In this document: in pieces, positions 40,185 to 49,900 of the stretch
Numbering within the stretch: the first letter of the stretch is position 1
Layout: the number at the start of each line of letters is the position of its first letter
From: Streptomyces griseoloalbus
Lineage (GTDB): Bacteria; Actinomycetota; Actinomycetes; Streptomycetales; Streptomycetaceae
Length of the DNA stretch: 64,000 nucleotides
Direction of reading: 5' to 3'
Assembly: GCA_014650015.1 (NCBI GenBank)
Contig: BMUD01000006.1
Span: 303,203-367,202 of the forward strand
Program-made: the position numbers and the translations under genes
Notes under the pieces: generated by a model
Databases searched by the model: none
Told to the model about the DNA's origin: nothing
Seen by the model: only the letters and a program-made list of their open reading frames with translations

Positions 40185-41237
40185 TCAACCGTTTGGTGTG
40201 GTGACCTTCACACGGGCGGCGATGGGGAGGTGGTCGCTCGCCGTGGCCGGGAGGGTCCAGGAACTCTCCGGTTCGGCGCCCCTGACCAGGATCTGGTCGA
40301 TCCGCGCCATCGGGAACGACGCCGGCCAGCTGAAGCCGAAACCGCTGCCCACGGCGCCCTGGGTGGAGCGCATCTGGGAGGTGACGGCGGTCAGGGCACG
40401 GTCGTTCATCGTGCCGTTCAGGTCGCCGAGCAGGACGACGTTGCGCAGGGGTTCGGCGGCGATGGCCTCGCCCAGGGCGTCGGCGCTCTTGTCGCGCTGG
40501 CGGGCCGTGAAGCCCGCCTCCAGCTTCACGCGGACCGAGGGCAGATGGGCGACGTAGACGGCGACCTGGCCGGCGGGGGCGGTCACCGTGGCGCGCATCG
40601 CGCGCTTCCAGCCGAGGCGGATGTCGACGGCCTTCACGTCGCTCAGGGGGTACTTGCTCCACAGCCCGACGGTTCCCACCACCGCGTGGTACTCGTACGT
40701 CCCTGCCAGTGCCGTCTCGTAGGTGGGGACCTCGGTCGCCTTCAGTTCCTCCAGGGCCAGGACGTCCGCTCCCGAGGCGGCCACGTCCCGGGCGGTGCGG
40801 GACGGGTCCGGGTTGTCGGCGTTGACGTTGTGCGTGGCCACCGTGAGGTCGCCGCCCGCGGCGGTCTTGTCGGTGAGCAGGCCGCCGAAGAGGTTCAGCC
40901 AGACGGCCACCGGCAGGACCGTCGCGATCAGTGCCGTCGCCGACCTGCGGAGCAGGGCGAGCAGGAGCAGGACGGGGATGAGCAGGCCCAGCCAGGGCAG
41001 GAACGTCTCGATCAGGCTGCCCAGGTTGCCGATCGCGTTCGGGATGTGGGAGTGCGTCAGCATGACCAGGGCCAGCAGGGCCGCGACTACGGCCAGGACC
41101 ATGCCGCGGCGCCAGATGCGGCGGTCGCCGCGCCAGCCTCGGCTCAGGCGGTCGAGCAGGCGCCGAAGCCGGGAGGTCCGGGGCTCGGGCCCCGAGCTTC
41201 CGTTGTCCGTCTGCGTCATGTACGCCTGCTGCGCCAT
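40185..41237 (-). CDS. Membrane-anchored endonuclease/exonuclease/phosphatase-family protein
   Basis: The 350-residue protein starts at ATG 41237 behind GAGGCGACGGT. Residues about 40-135 hold three hydrophobic segments (GMVLAVVAALLALVMLTHSH; LPWLGLLIPVLLLLALL; ALIATVLPVAVWLNLFGGLL), placing the catalytic domain outside. The C-terminal EEP domain has DLTVATHNVN, ADVLALEEL (metal-binding Glu), VLLGDLNGTMND and ASDHLPIAARV (final SDH). That topology matches extracellular nucleases or sphingomyelinase/phospholipid phosphatases of actinobacteria. Substrate unknown; no partner gene is obvious. Confidence 0.9.
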   Translation of the reverse strand: MAQQAYMTQTDNGSSGPEPRTSRLRRLLDRLSRGWRGDRRIWRRGMVLAVVAALLALVMLTHSHIPNAIGNLGSLIETFLPWLGLLIPVLLLLALLRRSATALIATVLPVAVWLNLFGGLLTDKTAAGGDLTVATHNVNADNPDPSRTARDVAASGADVLALEELKATEVPTYETALAGTYEYHAVVGTVGLWSKYPLSDVKAVDIRLGWKRAMRATVTAPAGQVAVYVAHLPSVRVKLEAGFTARQRDKSADALGEAIAAEPLRNVVLLGDLNGTMNDRALTAVTSQMRSTQGAVGSGFGFSWPASFPMARIDQILVRGAEPESSWTLPATASDHLPIAARVKVTTPNG

Positions 41238-41421
41238 ACCGTCGCCTCACAACCTGCCGTGCACACCGTCACCCCTGTGTCCGTATGACCCTAGGGGATG
41301 ATCGGTTCCATTCCTGCCGCCCCTCGGCGGCCGTACGGGGGCGAGGACGTCACAGGCCGCTCGATGAGTTCCGCGCGGGGGTGGGGAAAGCGCCCTCTGT
41401 GACGAAACGCGCACCGGGGTA

Positions 41422-42042
41422 TCAGCCGTTGACGGGGCGCAGGCCCTGGAGAAGGGTGTCGACGACCCGCTCGGCGAGGTCGTCCGGGAGGTCGGCGTCG
41501 GGGCGCATGACGGTGCGGAGGAGGACGGGGCCCACGACGATGTCGTTGAGGAGTTCCACGTCGACGTCGGCGCGCAGTTCGCCGTTCTCCCGGCCCCGGC
41601 GCAGTACTTCCAGGCCGAGTCTGCGACGCGGCAGGATGACGGTGTTGTGGTAGGCGGCCCAGAGGTTGGGGCTGCTCTTCATCTGGGCGTGCACGTTGTG
41701 CAGGATCGCCGAGGTCCGGCCGGCCAGGCCGCGCCGGCGCAGGGACTCCAGCAGGACGACGAGGTCGTCGCGCATGGAGGTGCCGGGCAGTTCGGGGTCC
41801 GGGGGCTCGGCGGCGCGCATGACGTCGACGAAGAGTTCCTCCTTGCCGCTCCAGCGGCGGTAGATGGTGGCCTTGCCGACGCCCGCGGTGCGGGCGATGC
41901 GCTCGATGGAGAGCTCCGCGAGGGGCACGCCCTCCTCCAGGAGTCCCATCACGCCTTCGATGATGGCGCGCTCGACCGCCTCGCTGCGGGGGCGGCCCCG
42001 CGCGGGACCGTCCTGCCGGGGGTCGGTGTCGGCCGGGCTCAC
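41422..42042 (-). CDS. TetR-family repressor next to a QacA/EmrB-type exporter
   Basis: The 206-residue protein is started at GTG 42042 (MSPADTDPRQDGPARGRPRS), with AAAGGACC ten bases upstream; a longer frame from 42096 has a poorer context. The TetR HTH reads SIERIARTAGVGKATIYRRW and SGKEELFVDVMR. The C-terminal domain is of the TetR_C_11-like type (MRDDLVVLLESLRRRGLAG). It lies 75 bp downstream of an EmrB/QacA-like exporter gene on the same strand. A 23-bp palindrome before the exporter (43728-43750) is the likely operator for the pair. Inference: drug-responsive control. Confidence 0.92.
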   Translation of the reverse strand: MSPADTDPRQDGPARGRPRSEAVERAIIEGVMGLLEEGVPLAELSIERIARTAGVGKATIYRRWSGKEELFVDVMRAAEPPDPELPGTSMRDDLVVLLESLRRRGLAGRTSAILHNVHAQMKSSPNLWAAYHNTVILPRRRLGLEVLRRGRENGELRADVDVELLNDIVVGPVLLRTVMRPDADLPDDLAERVVDTLLQGLRPVNG

Positions 42043-42117
42043 GTCGCTGGGTCCTTTCGGTGGGCTGGGATGATTCTCCCCGGCGGCCGGCGGCAACGGT
42101 GCACCGCCCGTGGGTTT

Positions 42118-43707
42118 TCAGTCCGCCGCCGACACCAACTCCTCGTCCTGGCCCTTTCCTTCGGACGCCCGGGTGCGGCCGGGCAGGAACACCGCGACGA
42201 CGATCGCGCCCAGCGCCGCCACACCCGCTCCCCACAGCGCCGTGACGTGCATCGCGTGCAGGAACGCGTCGTTCGCCGGGCCGACCAGTGCCTCGCCGCG
42301 CGGGCCCAGCCGCTCCGCCACGGCCAGGGTGGCCTCGATGGACTCGCCGGCGGAGTGGCGTGCGCCGGGCGGCAGCAGGCCGAGTTCGTCCTCGATGCCG
42401 TTGCGGTAGGCGGTGGACAGCACCGAGCCGAGGACGGCGATGCCGAGGGCGCCGCCGACCTGGCGGAAGGTGTTGCTGAGCGCGGAGGCCGAGCCGGCCT
42501 TCTCGCGGGGCAGGGCCTGCATGATGACGACGCTGACCGGCGTCATGACATGGGCCATGCCCGCGCCCATGAGGAAGAAGACGACCTCCAGGATCCAGAT
42601 GGGTGTGTCCGCGTCCAGGGCGGCGAACGCGGCCAGCGTCGCCGCGAGCACCACCAGTCCGGCGGTGGTGGTGGCCTTGTTGCCGAAGCGGTCCACCAGC
42701 AGCCGGGCCCGGGGCGCGAAGACCATCTGGGCGACGGCCAGGGGCAGCATCAGCAGGCCCGTCTCCAGCGGCGAGTAGCCGCGCACGCTCTGGGTGTAGA
42801 ACACCGCGAAGAACGTCACGCCCATCAGCGCGAAGAAGACCAGGGCGATCGCGCCGATCGCGGCGGAGAACACCTTGTTCTTGAAGTACGTGATGTCGAT
42901 GGACGGGTGGTCACTGCGCTTCTCGGCCCATACGAATGCGGCGAGTACGGCGAGACCGGCGCCGATGGTCGACACCACCGTGACGTCGGTGAAGTCGGCG
43001 AGCTGACCGCCCTTGATGATGCCGTAGACCAGCAGGACCAGGCCGGCGACGGAGAGGACGACGCCGACGGGGTCGATCCGGCCGGGGTTCGGGTCGCGGG
43101 AGTCGGGGACCAGCCACAGCATCAGGGCGACGGCGAGGGCGACGATGGGCACGTTGATGAGGAAGACCGAGCCCCACCAGAAGTGGTCCAGGAGCAGTCC
43201 GCCGGTGATCGGGCCGATGGCGATGGCCAGGCCCACGCCGCCCGCCCAGATGCCGATGGCCTTCGGCTGCTCGTCGCGCTCGAAGACGTTCATCAGGACG
43301 GCCAGGGTGGCCGGCATGACGAACGCCGCGCCCAGGCCCATCACCGCGCGGAAGCCGATCAGCTCGGCCGGGGAGCCGGAGAACGCGGCGAGCGCCGAAC
43401 CGATGCCGAACACGACGAGACCGCCGATCAGCACCTTCTTGCGGCCGAGCCGGTCGCCCAGCAGCCCGGCGCTGAACAGCAGGCCCGCGAAGACGAGCGT
43501 GTAGGCGTTGATCGCCCACTCCAGCTCGCTCTGCGTGGCGCCCAGGCCGGTGGGCGCCGGGGTGGAGATCGTCTTGATGGCGACGTTCAGGATCGAGTTG
43601 TCCAGGACGACGATCAGCAGGCTCAGCATCAGCACGCCGAGGATCGCCCAGCGGAGCCGGTGCACGGCCTCCGGGACCCGGCGGGCAGGGGCGGCAGGAG
43701 AAGTCAT
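42118..43707 (-). CDS. MFS multidrug exporter, DHA2 (EmrB/QacA) family
   Basis: The 529-residue protein starts at ATG 43707. Fourteen transmembrane helices can be counted, with DHA2 marks: [17 protein letters not shown] (motif D1), [19 protein letters not shown] (motif A), and a proline/glycine-rich motif C near [20 protein letters not shown]. It would export hydrophobic or cationic drugs or natural products in exchange for protons. It is transcribed with the downstream TetR gene from a promoter overlapping a perfect-armed palindrome, suggesting substrate-induced expression. Confidence 0.93.
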   Translation of the reverse strand: MTSPAAPARRVPEAVHRLRWAILGVLMLSLLIVVLDNSILNVAIKTISTPAPTGLGATQSELEWAINAYTLVFAGLLFSAGLLGDRLGRKKVLIGGLVVFGIGSALAAFSGSPAELIGFRAVMGLGAAFVMPATLAVLMNVFERDEQPKAIGIWAGGVGLAIAIGPITGGLLLDHFWWGSVFLINVPIVALAVALMLWLVPDSRDPNPGRIDPVGVVLSVAGLVLLVYGIIKGGQLADFTDVTVVSTIGAGLAVLAAFVWAEKRSDHPSIDITYFKNKVFSAAIGAIALVFFALMGVTFFAVFYTQSVRGYSPLETGLLMLPLAVAQMVFAPRARLLVDRFGNKATTTAGLVVLAATLAAFAALDADTPIWILEVVFFLMGAGMAHVMTPVSVVIMQALPREKAGSASALSNTFRQVGGALGIAVLGSVLSTAYRNGIEDELGLLPPGARHSAGESIEATLAVAERLGPRGEALVGPANDAFLHAMHVTALWGAGVAALGAIVVAVFLPGRTRASEGKGQDEELVSAAD

Positions 43708-43727
43708 GGGGTCAGCCTAGCCACTTT

Positions 43728-43750
43728 CGATACGAGACCGTCTCGTATCG
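43728..43750. promoter_or_regulatory. TetR-type operator of the exporter-repressor operon
   Basis: CGATACGAGA (43728-43737) and TCTCGTATCG (43741-43750) are perfect 10-bp arms separated by CCG, 21 bases upstream of the exporter start. Position and size fit the operator of the neighbouring TetR protein. Confidence 0.8.
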
Positions 43751-43977
43751 GAAGTACTTTGCCGAGTTCTTGCCGGGACATTGCACGGCGCGGCGTGCTG
43801 CCGGGCGGTTGGGGGTCGTTCCGGGTCCTGCCGGACGTGCCGGTCCTCGTACGGCGGTGGCGGCGGGGCGGAACTCACAGGGGGGCCTCTGGTCCTCGTC
43901 CGGCCGAGGTGCCACCATGGACGTGGTCCGGGGACGCCGTCAGGGCGCCTCGAGATGACGTGTTGGGAGACGTTGCA

Positions 43978-44853
43978 ATGACGCAGCTTTCGGCTGCCCA
44001 GACCGGGACGTCGGGTCCCTCTGGCGGCAACAAGGCGCTGTACGGGGGCAAGGGGACGCGGCGCATCACCGTCCGCGACATCGCCGCCGCCAAGGAGCGC
44101 GGCGAGAAGTGGCCCATGCTCACCGCCTACGACGCGATGACCGCCTCCGTGTTCGACGAGGCCGGCATCCCGGTGATGCTCGTCGGCGACTCCGCGGGCA
44201 ACTGCCACCTCGGGTACGAGACCACCGTGCCCGTCACCCTCGACGAGATGACCATGCTGTCCGCCGCGGTCGTCCGGGGTACCTCGCGGGCCCTGATCGT
44301 GGGCGACCTGCCCTTCGGCTCGTACCAGGAGGGGCCGGTGCAGGCGCTGCGCTCGGCGACCCGGCTGGTCAAGGAGGCGGGCGTGGGCGCCGTCAAGCTG
44401 GAGGGCGGCGAGCGGTCGCACCGGCAGATCAAGCTGCTGGTGGAGTCCGGGATCCCGGTGATGGCCCACATCGGGCTGACCCCGCAGTCGGTGAACGCCA
44501 TGGGCTACCGGGTGCAGGGGCGCGGCGAGGAGGCGGCCCAGCAGTTGCTGCGGGACGCCAAGGCCGTACAGGACGCGGGCGCCTTCGCGGTGGTCCTGGA
44601 GCTGGTGCCGGCCGAGCTGGCCGCCGAGGTGACCCGGACGCTGCACATCCCGACCGTCGGGATCGGGGCGGGGCCCCAGACCGACGCGCAGGTGCTGGTG
44701 TGGACCGACATGCTCGGGCTGACCGGTGGGCGGGTGCCGAAGTTCGTGAAGCAGTACGCCGATCTGCGCGAGGTCATGAGCGGGGCGGCGAAGGCGTTCG
44801 CCGAGGACGTCGTCGGCGGGACGTTCCCGCAGGAGGAGCACTCCGTCCACTGA
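43978..44853 (+). CDS. panB: 3-methyl-2-oxobutanoate hydroxymethyltransferase PanB
   Basis: The 291-residue enzyme starts at ATG 43978 after GGGAGACGTTGCA. Conserved regions are PMLTAYDAMTASVFDEAGIP, MLVGDSAGNCHLGYETTVPV, EGGERSHRQIKLLVESGIPV, MAHIGLTPQSVNAMGGY-like (NAMGYRVQGR) and PTVGIGAGPQTDAQVLVWTD. These include the Mg-binding Asp and the catalytic Glu near VVLELVPAE. It condenses alpha-ketoisovalerate with methylene-tetrahydrofolate to ketopantoate, the first step of pantothenate and CoA synthesis. The N-terminal ~25 residues (QLSAAQTGTSGPSG) are a variable extension seen in Streptomyces. It is monocistronic, ended by a hairpin at 44892-44929. Confidence 0.97.
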   Translation: MTQLSAAQTGTSGPSGGNKALYGGKGTRRITVRDIAAAKERGEKWPMLTAYDAMTASVFDEAGIPVMLVGDSAGNCHLGYETTVPVTLDEMTMLSAAVVRGTSRALIVGDLPFGSYQEGPVQALRSATRLVKEAGVGAVKLEGGERSHRQIKLLVESGIPVMAHIGLTPQSVNAMGYRVQGRGEEAAQQLLRDAKAVQDAGAFAVVLELVPAELAAEVTRTLHIPTVGIGAGPQTDAQVLVWTDMLGLTGGRVPKFVKQYADLREVMSGAAKAFAEDVVGGTFPQEEHSVH

Positions 44854-44891
44854 GCAGTTCCGCTGCCGCTGAGCCAATGCCGCACCACCCG

Positions 44892-44929
44892 GCCGGCCCC
44901 GCCGATCGTCCCCCGTCGGCGGGGCCGGC
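44892..44929 (+). terminator. Hairpin terminator of panB
   Basis: Perfect 14-base arms (44892-44905 and 44916-44929) with a 10-base loop, 38 bases past the panB stop. Confidence 0.9.
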
Positions 44930-44988
44930 GCACGTCCGGGTGACGAGGGCGGGCCGTGCGGCCCGGCGTTTCCGGCCGGCGGCGGGGC

Positions 44989-45044
44989 TGTCGGCGGGAT
45001 TGTCGGTGGTCTGTCGGTGATCTGTCGGTGATCTGTCGGTGGGG
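44989..45044. promoter_or_regulatory. Run of 11-bp direct repeats upstream of the DrrAB-type exporter
   Basis: TGTCGGTGGTC (45001-45011), TGTCGGTGATC (45012-45022), TGTCGGTGATC (45023-45033) and TGTCGGTGGGG (45034-45044) follow one another exactly, preceded by a related TGTCGGCGGGA at 44989. The 11-bp period equals one helical turn, the spacing used by SARP activators. A SARP/AfsR-type regulator is encoded convergently just downstream of this transporter operon. Regulatory function is inference. Confidence 0.6.
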
Positions 45045-45062
45045 GCTGGCAGCGTCGTCGGC

Positions 45063-46088
45063 ATGACGCGAAACGACGATGACACGGCAGGCGCGGGGAG
45101 CGCCGTCACCGTGCGGGGGCTGGTCAAGCACTACGGCGCGACCAAGGCGCTGGACGGCGTCGACCTGGATGTGCGCGAGGGCACCGTGATGGGGGTGCTC
45201 GGGCCGAACGGGGCCGGGAAGACCACCCTCGTACGGATCCTGTCCACCCTTCTCGCCCCGACCGCCGGTCACGCCACCGTCGCCGGTTACGACGTGGTCC
45301 GCCAGCCGCGGCAGTTGCGCCGGGTGATCGGGCTGACCGGGCAGTACGCCTCGGTGGACGAGAAGCTTCCCGGCTGGGAGAACCTCTATCTGATCGGCCG
45401 GCTGCTGGACCTGTCCCGCAAGGAGGCACGGGCCCGCGCCGACGAGCTGCTGGAGCGGTTCTCGCTCACCGAGGCGGCCCGGCGCCCGGCGGCGACGTAC
45501 TCGGGCGGCATGCGGCGGCGGCTGGACCTGGCCGCGTCCATGATCGGCCATCCTGCCGTGCTGTACCTGGACGAGCCGACCACGGGACTGGACCCCCGTA
45601 CCCGCAACGAGGTGTGGGAGGAGGTCAAGCGCCTGGTCGGGGAGGGGGTGACCGTGCTGCTGACCACCCAGTACATGGAGGAGGCCGAGCAGCTCGCCTC
45701 CGAGCTGACCGTCGTGGACCGGGGCAAGGTCATCGCGAGCGGCGGCATCGAGGAGCTGAAGGCCAAGGTCGGTGGCCGTACGCTGCGGATCCGCCCGGCC
45801 GACCCGGGCCAACTGCGGCCGCTGGCCGGTGCCCTGGACGAGCTGGGGATCACCGGGCTCGCCACGACCACCGTGGACACCGAGCGGGGTGCCGTGCTCG
45901 TTCCGGTGCTGAGCGACGAGCAGTTGACGGCCGTGGTCGGCGCGGTCACCGCGCGCGGGATCACGCTCAGCTCCCTCACCACCGAACTGCCCAGCCTGGA
46001 CGAGGTGTTCCTGTCGCTCACCGGCCACCGCGCCAGTGCCCCGCGGGACGCCGCGCCGGCCGAGACCCGCGAGGAGGTCGCCGTATGA
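45063..46088 (+). CDS. ABC exporter ATPase, daunorubicin-resistance (DrrA) type
   Basis: The 341-residue protein starts at ATG 45063. Motifs in order: Walker A GPNGAGKTT, the Q-loop region GLTGQYASVDEKLPGWENLY (typical of DrrA with an extended TGQYAxVDxxLTGxENL), signature YSGGMRRRLDLAAS, Walker B VLYLDEPTTGLDP and switch His region VLLTTQYMEEAEQ (His replaced by Gln, as in DrrA). The C-terminal ~90 residues are the DrrA accessory domain. It powers efflux of a hydrophobic compound with the membrane protein encoded next; stop and start overlap by 4 bases. Substrate unknown. Confidence 0.94.
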   Translation: MTRNDDDTAGAGSAVTVRGLVKHYGATKALDGVDLDVREGTVMGVLGPNGAGKTTLVRILSTLLAPTAGHATVAGYDVVRQPRQLRRVIGLTGQYASVDEKLPGWENLYLIGRLLDLSRKEARARADELLERFSLTEAARRPAATYSGGMRRRLDLAASMIGHPAVLYLDEPTTGLDPRTRNEVWEEVKRLVGEGVTVLLTTQYMEEAEQLASELTVVDRGKVIASGGIEELKAKVGGRTLRIRPADPGQLRPLAGALDELGITGLATTTVDTERGAVLVPVLSDEQLTAVVGAVTARGITLSSLTTELPSLDEVFLSLTGHRASAPRDAAPAETREEVAV

Positions 46089-46906
46089 GTGCCACGGCCC
46101 CGACCACCACGGACCTGCGCGCGGACGCCCGTATCCCGCTGCGCGGTCATCTGCGCCACACCGGCGCGCTGGTGCGCCGCAATCTGCTGTGGATCCGGCA
46201 GGACCCGGAGTCGATGTTCGACGCCGTGCTGTTCCCGATCGTCTTCACCCTGCTGTTCGTGTACGTCTTCGGCGGCTCGATCGGGCAGTCGCTGGGCGGC
46301 GGGCAAGAGGCGTATGTGCAGTACATCGTGCCCGGCCTGATGGCCATGATGGGCATGAACATGGCCCAGGGGGTGGGCACCGGGTTCAACCAGGACTTCA
46401 ACACCGGGGTCATGGACCGCTTCCGGTCGCTGCCGATCGGGCGTGGCTCGGTGCTGTTCGCCAAGATCTCCGTCGAGATGATGCGGATGCTGATCGCCAC
46501 GGCGATCCTGATGGTCGTCGGTGTGCTCGTCGGCTTCGACATCACCGACTGGCCGGGGCTGTTCGCCGCCGTGGGGCTGTCCGCGGTGTTCGGCTCGGCG
46601 CTGATGTGGATCTTCCTCACGCTGGGCGTGGTGATGAAGAACGCGCAGTCGGTGCAGGCGATGGGCTTCCTGGTGCTGATGCCGCTGCAGTTCGGCTCGT
46701 CGATCTTCGCGCCGACCCGGTCGATGCCGGGCTGGCTGGAGAGCTTCACCGAGTACAACCCGCTGTCGGCCCTGGCCGACGCCGCACGCGGACTGATGGT
46801 CGGCGGCCCGGTCGCGCACGACCTGTGGATGACACTGGCCTGGTCGGTGGGGATCACGGCGGTGATGGCCCCGGTGGCGATCCACAAGTTCCGTACGAAG
46901 AGCTGA
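46085..46906 (+). CDS. ABC-2 type exporter permease, DrrB type
   Basis: The 273-residue protein starts at ATG 46085 in an ATGA overlap with the ATPase gene. It has six hydrophobic segments and an ABC-2 signature near the end (SIFAPTRSMPGWLESFTEYN then PLSALADAARGLMVGG). RRNLLWIRQDPESMFDAVLF at the start is the cytoplasmic entry helix of DrrB proteins. The pair forms a drug-efflux pump. The gene ends 18 bp before the end of the convergent SARP regulator gene. Confidence 0.94.
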   Translation: MSATAPTTTDLRADARIPLRGHLRHTGALVRRNLLWIRQDPESMFDAVLFPIVFTLLFVYVFGGSIGQSLGGGQEAYVQYIVPGLMAMMGMNMAQGVGTGFNQDFNTGVMDRFRSLPIGRGSVLFAKISVEMMRMLIATAILMVVGVLVGFDITDWPGLFAAVGLSAVFGSALMWIFLTLGVVMKNAQSVQAMGFLVLMPLQFGSSIFAPTRSMPGWLESFTEYNPLSALADAARGLMVGGPVAHDLWMTLAWSVGITAVMAPVAIHKFRTKS

Positions 46907-46924
46907 CCGGTCCGGCGGGGGGTG

Positions 46925-49900
46925 TCAGAGGAGGGCGGCGGCCTCGCCGGGGGTGAGGGCGGCGCCCTCCTCGTACGCGGTCTCGTAGGCCGCGTCGTCG
47001 AGGACCTCGCGGATGCGGGCCTTGACGTGGTCGCGGACGATGCGTTCCGTGCGGCCGCTCACATGGCCGGAGGGCAGCCAGGAGTCGGCGGCGCCGAGGC
47101 AGCGGGCCGCGTCCCGGGCGCGACTGCCGCCGTCCAGCCCGGCGAGGGCGGCCGCGCCGACGCTGACGAACGCCGAACGCATGTGGGGCGCGATGGCGGC
47201 CGACACCGGGTCGCCGGCCTGGCGGAGCGCCTGGTGGACGGTGGCCAGGGCCCGCTCCGCGTGACCGTCGACCACGTCGAGCCATCCCTCGGCGCCGAGG
47301 ATGAAAGCGTCGAAGACGACGTAGTGCGCGATGCGGAACTCCTCGCGCAGCAGCCGCAGATGCTCCCGTGCCTCGGCGGTGCGGCCGACCGTGCCGAGCC
47401 AGCCGGCCAGGTACAGCCGGGCGGCGGGCAGCGCCTCGTTGTGGCCGCCCGGCCGGCTGTCGATGACCTCGCGCAGCAGCCGCTCCCCGCGTTCCTCGTG
47501 GCCGGCCTCCAGCAGCGCGCTGCCCAGGCGGGCCATGAGCACGGCCTTCTGGGACCGGGCGCCGAGGCGTTCGGCGCGCTCGATCGCCGCCTCGTAGTCC
47601 GCGGCGGCGGCCTCGTAGGCGCCGCCGCGCTCGTTGGCCTCGCCGCGCGCCGAGTACGCCTCCGCCGTGCCCCAGGCGTCGCCGAGCCGGCGGTAGGTCC
47701 GCAGCGACTCGTCGGCGTCGCGCAGGGCGTCGCCCGCCCAGTCGCTGCGGTTGGCCAGCAGGTTGGCGCGCAGCTGGAGGTTGGCGGCGAGTTCCCACTC
47801 GTAGCCGGGTGTCTCCCGGCAGGTGCGGACGGCGGCCTCGGTGACGGTGTACAGCCGGTCCATGTCGCCGGTCAGCATCACGGCGAACGTCCAGAGCATG
47901 CCGGGCGGGCGGCAGGTCTGCGGCATGCCCGGCTCGTACGTCGCCGCGATGAGGCGGAGTTTGCGCTGCGCCTGCGGGGTCTGCCAGTCGTCCAGTTCGG
48001 TGTCCATGCAGGCCATGTGCGCCAGGTGCACGCCGCGCCAGGCCTCGGCGAGGACCTCGCCGGTCATCGGGGGCGGGGCGTCGGTGCAGCGCTGCCACAG
48101 CGGGGCGGCCGGCCGGACCGGTTCGGTGAACGGGTCGGGGCCGAGGGCCATCACCTCGGCGCACCAGTTGCGGGCCTCGATCCGCAGGTCGCGCATCTGC
48201 CAGTACCAGCACAGCGACAGGGCGAGGCACAGCGCCTCCTGTTCGTCGCGCTGCGAGAGGGCGTGCCGCAGGGCCGTGCGCAGGTTCTCGTACTCCCGCT
48301 CCAGCCGTCCCATGGCGGCCAGTTGCTGCGGGCCGCGCAGCAACGGGTCGGTGGTGCGGGCGAGTTCGCGGTAGTACGTCAGATGGGCGCGCTCGGCCTC
48401 CGCGCGCCGGCCGGCCTCGTCGAGGCGTTCGCCCGCGTACTCGGCGACGGTCTCCAGGAGGCGGTAGCGCATCTCGCCGTCACCCGAGGGGGCGGCCACC
48501 ACCAGGGACTTGTCCACCAGGGAGCCGAGCGCTTCGAGCGCGGCCGGCCCGCACACGGCCTCGGCGGCGGCCAGGTCGCAGCCGCCCGCGAAGACCGACA
48601 GCCGGCCCAGCACGTCGCGTTCGTCCTCGTCGAGCAGGTCCCAGGACCAGTCGACGACGGCCCGCAGGGTCTGCTGGCGGGGCCGGACGGTGCGGCTGCC
48701 GGAGGTGAGCAGGCGGAAGCGGTCGTCGAGCCGGTCGGCGATCTGGCGTGGGGTGAGCATCCGCAGGCGGGCGGCGGCGAGTTCGATGGCCAGGGGCAGT
48801 CCGTCGAGGCGGCGGCAGATCTCCGCGCACGCCGCCGCGGTGTCCTCGTCGGAGTCGGTGCGGAAGCCGGGGCGGGCGGCGGCCCCGCGGTCGGCGAGCA
48901 GCCGCAGGGCGACCGGTTCGGGCAGCGGCTCCACCGGGCGCAGCGACTCGCCCCGCACGCCGAGGGGTTCGCGGCTGGTGGCGAGGACGGTGAGGCCGGG
49001 GCAGCGTTGCAGCAGCGTCTCGACGAGCCGGGCGGCGGCCTCGACGACGTGCTCGCAGTTGTCCAGGATCAGCAGCACGCGGCGCCCGGCGAAGTGCTCG
49101 GCGAGACGTTCCACGGGGTCGGCGTGCCGTTCGGAGACGGCCCTCATGCCCTCGGCGCCGGCGCCGTACAGGACGGTCTCGCGGGCCCCGACGGCGGTGA
49201 GGACGGCCTCGGGGACGGCGTCGGGGTCGTCGACCGGGGCGAGTTCGGCGAGCCACACACCGTCCGGGGTGGTCTGCCGCACGGTCTCGGCGGCCTCCTG
49301 CGACAACCGGGTCTTGCCGGCCCCGCCCGGCCCGAGCAGGGTGACCAGCCGGGCGGCGGCGAGGTCGGCGCGGAGGGTCTCGATGTCCGCCTCCCGGCCG
49401 ACGAACGAGGTCAGCCGGGCCCGCAGATTGCCGGGCCGGGACGGCTCCGGGGCGGCGGGCGTCGCCGACTCGTTCAGCAACTGCTCGTGCAGTGCCCGCA
49501 GTTCCGCGCCCGGGTCGGAGCCGAGGCGGTCGGCGAGCAGGCGTCGTACGTCCTCGAAGGCGGCGAGGGCCTCGGCGGTGCGGCCCGTGTCGCGCAGGGC
49601 GCGCAGCCGCAGGGCCTGGAGGGGCTCGTCGAGGGGGTGGCTGTCGCAGAGCGCGGTCAGCTCGGGCAGACTCGGCTCGGCTTCGCCGAGGGCGAGGGCG
49701 GCGGCGTGGCGGGCGCGCAGCGCGTCCAGGCGCCGGGTCTCGACGCGGGCCGCCTCGGCGGTGCGGTCGGGCAGGCCGGCGAGGGCCGGGCCGCGCCACA
49801 GGGCGAGGGCGTCGTCCAGGACGACGGCCGCCTTCGCGGGGTTCCCGTCGGCCAGGGCGCGCAGGCCCTCACCGGCCAGTCGCTCGAAGCGGTGCAGGTC

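Noticed and set aside
41647-43977. Upstream extension of the panB frame by 777 codons
   Set aside because: It is antisense to the TetR and MFS genes; panB homology begins at 43978 with a good ribosome site.
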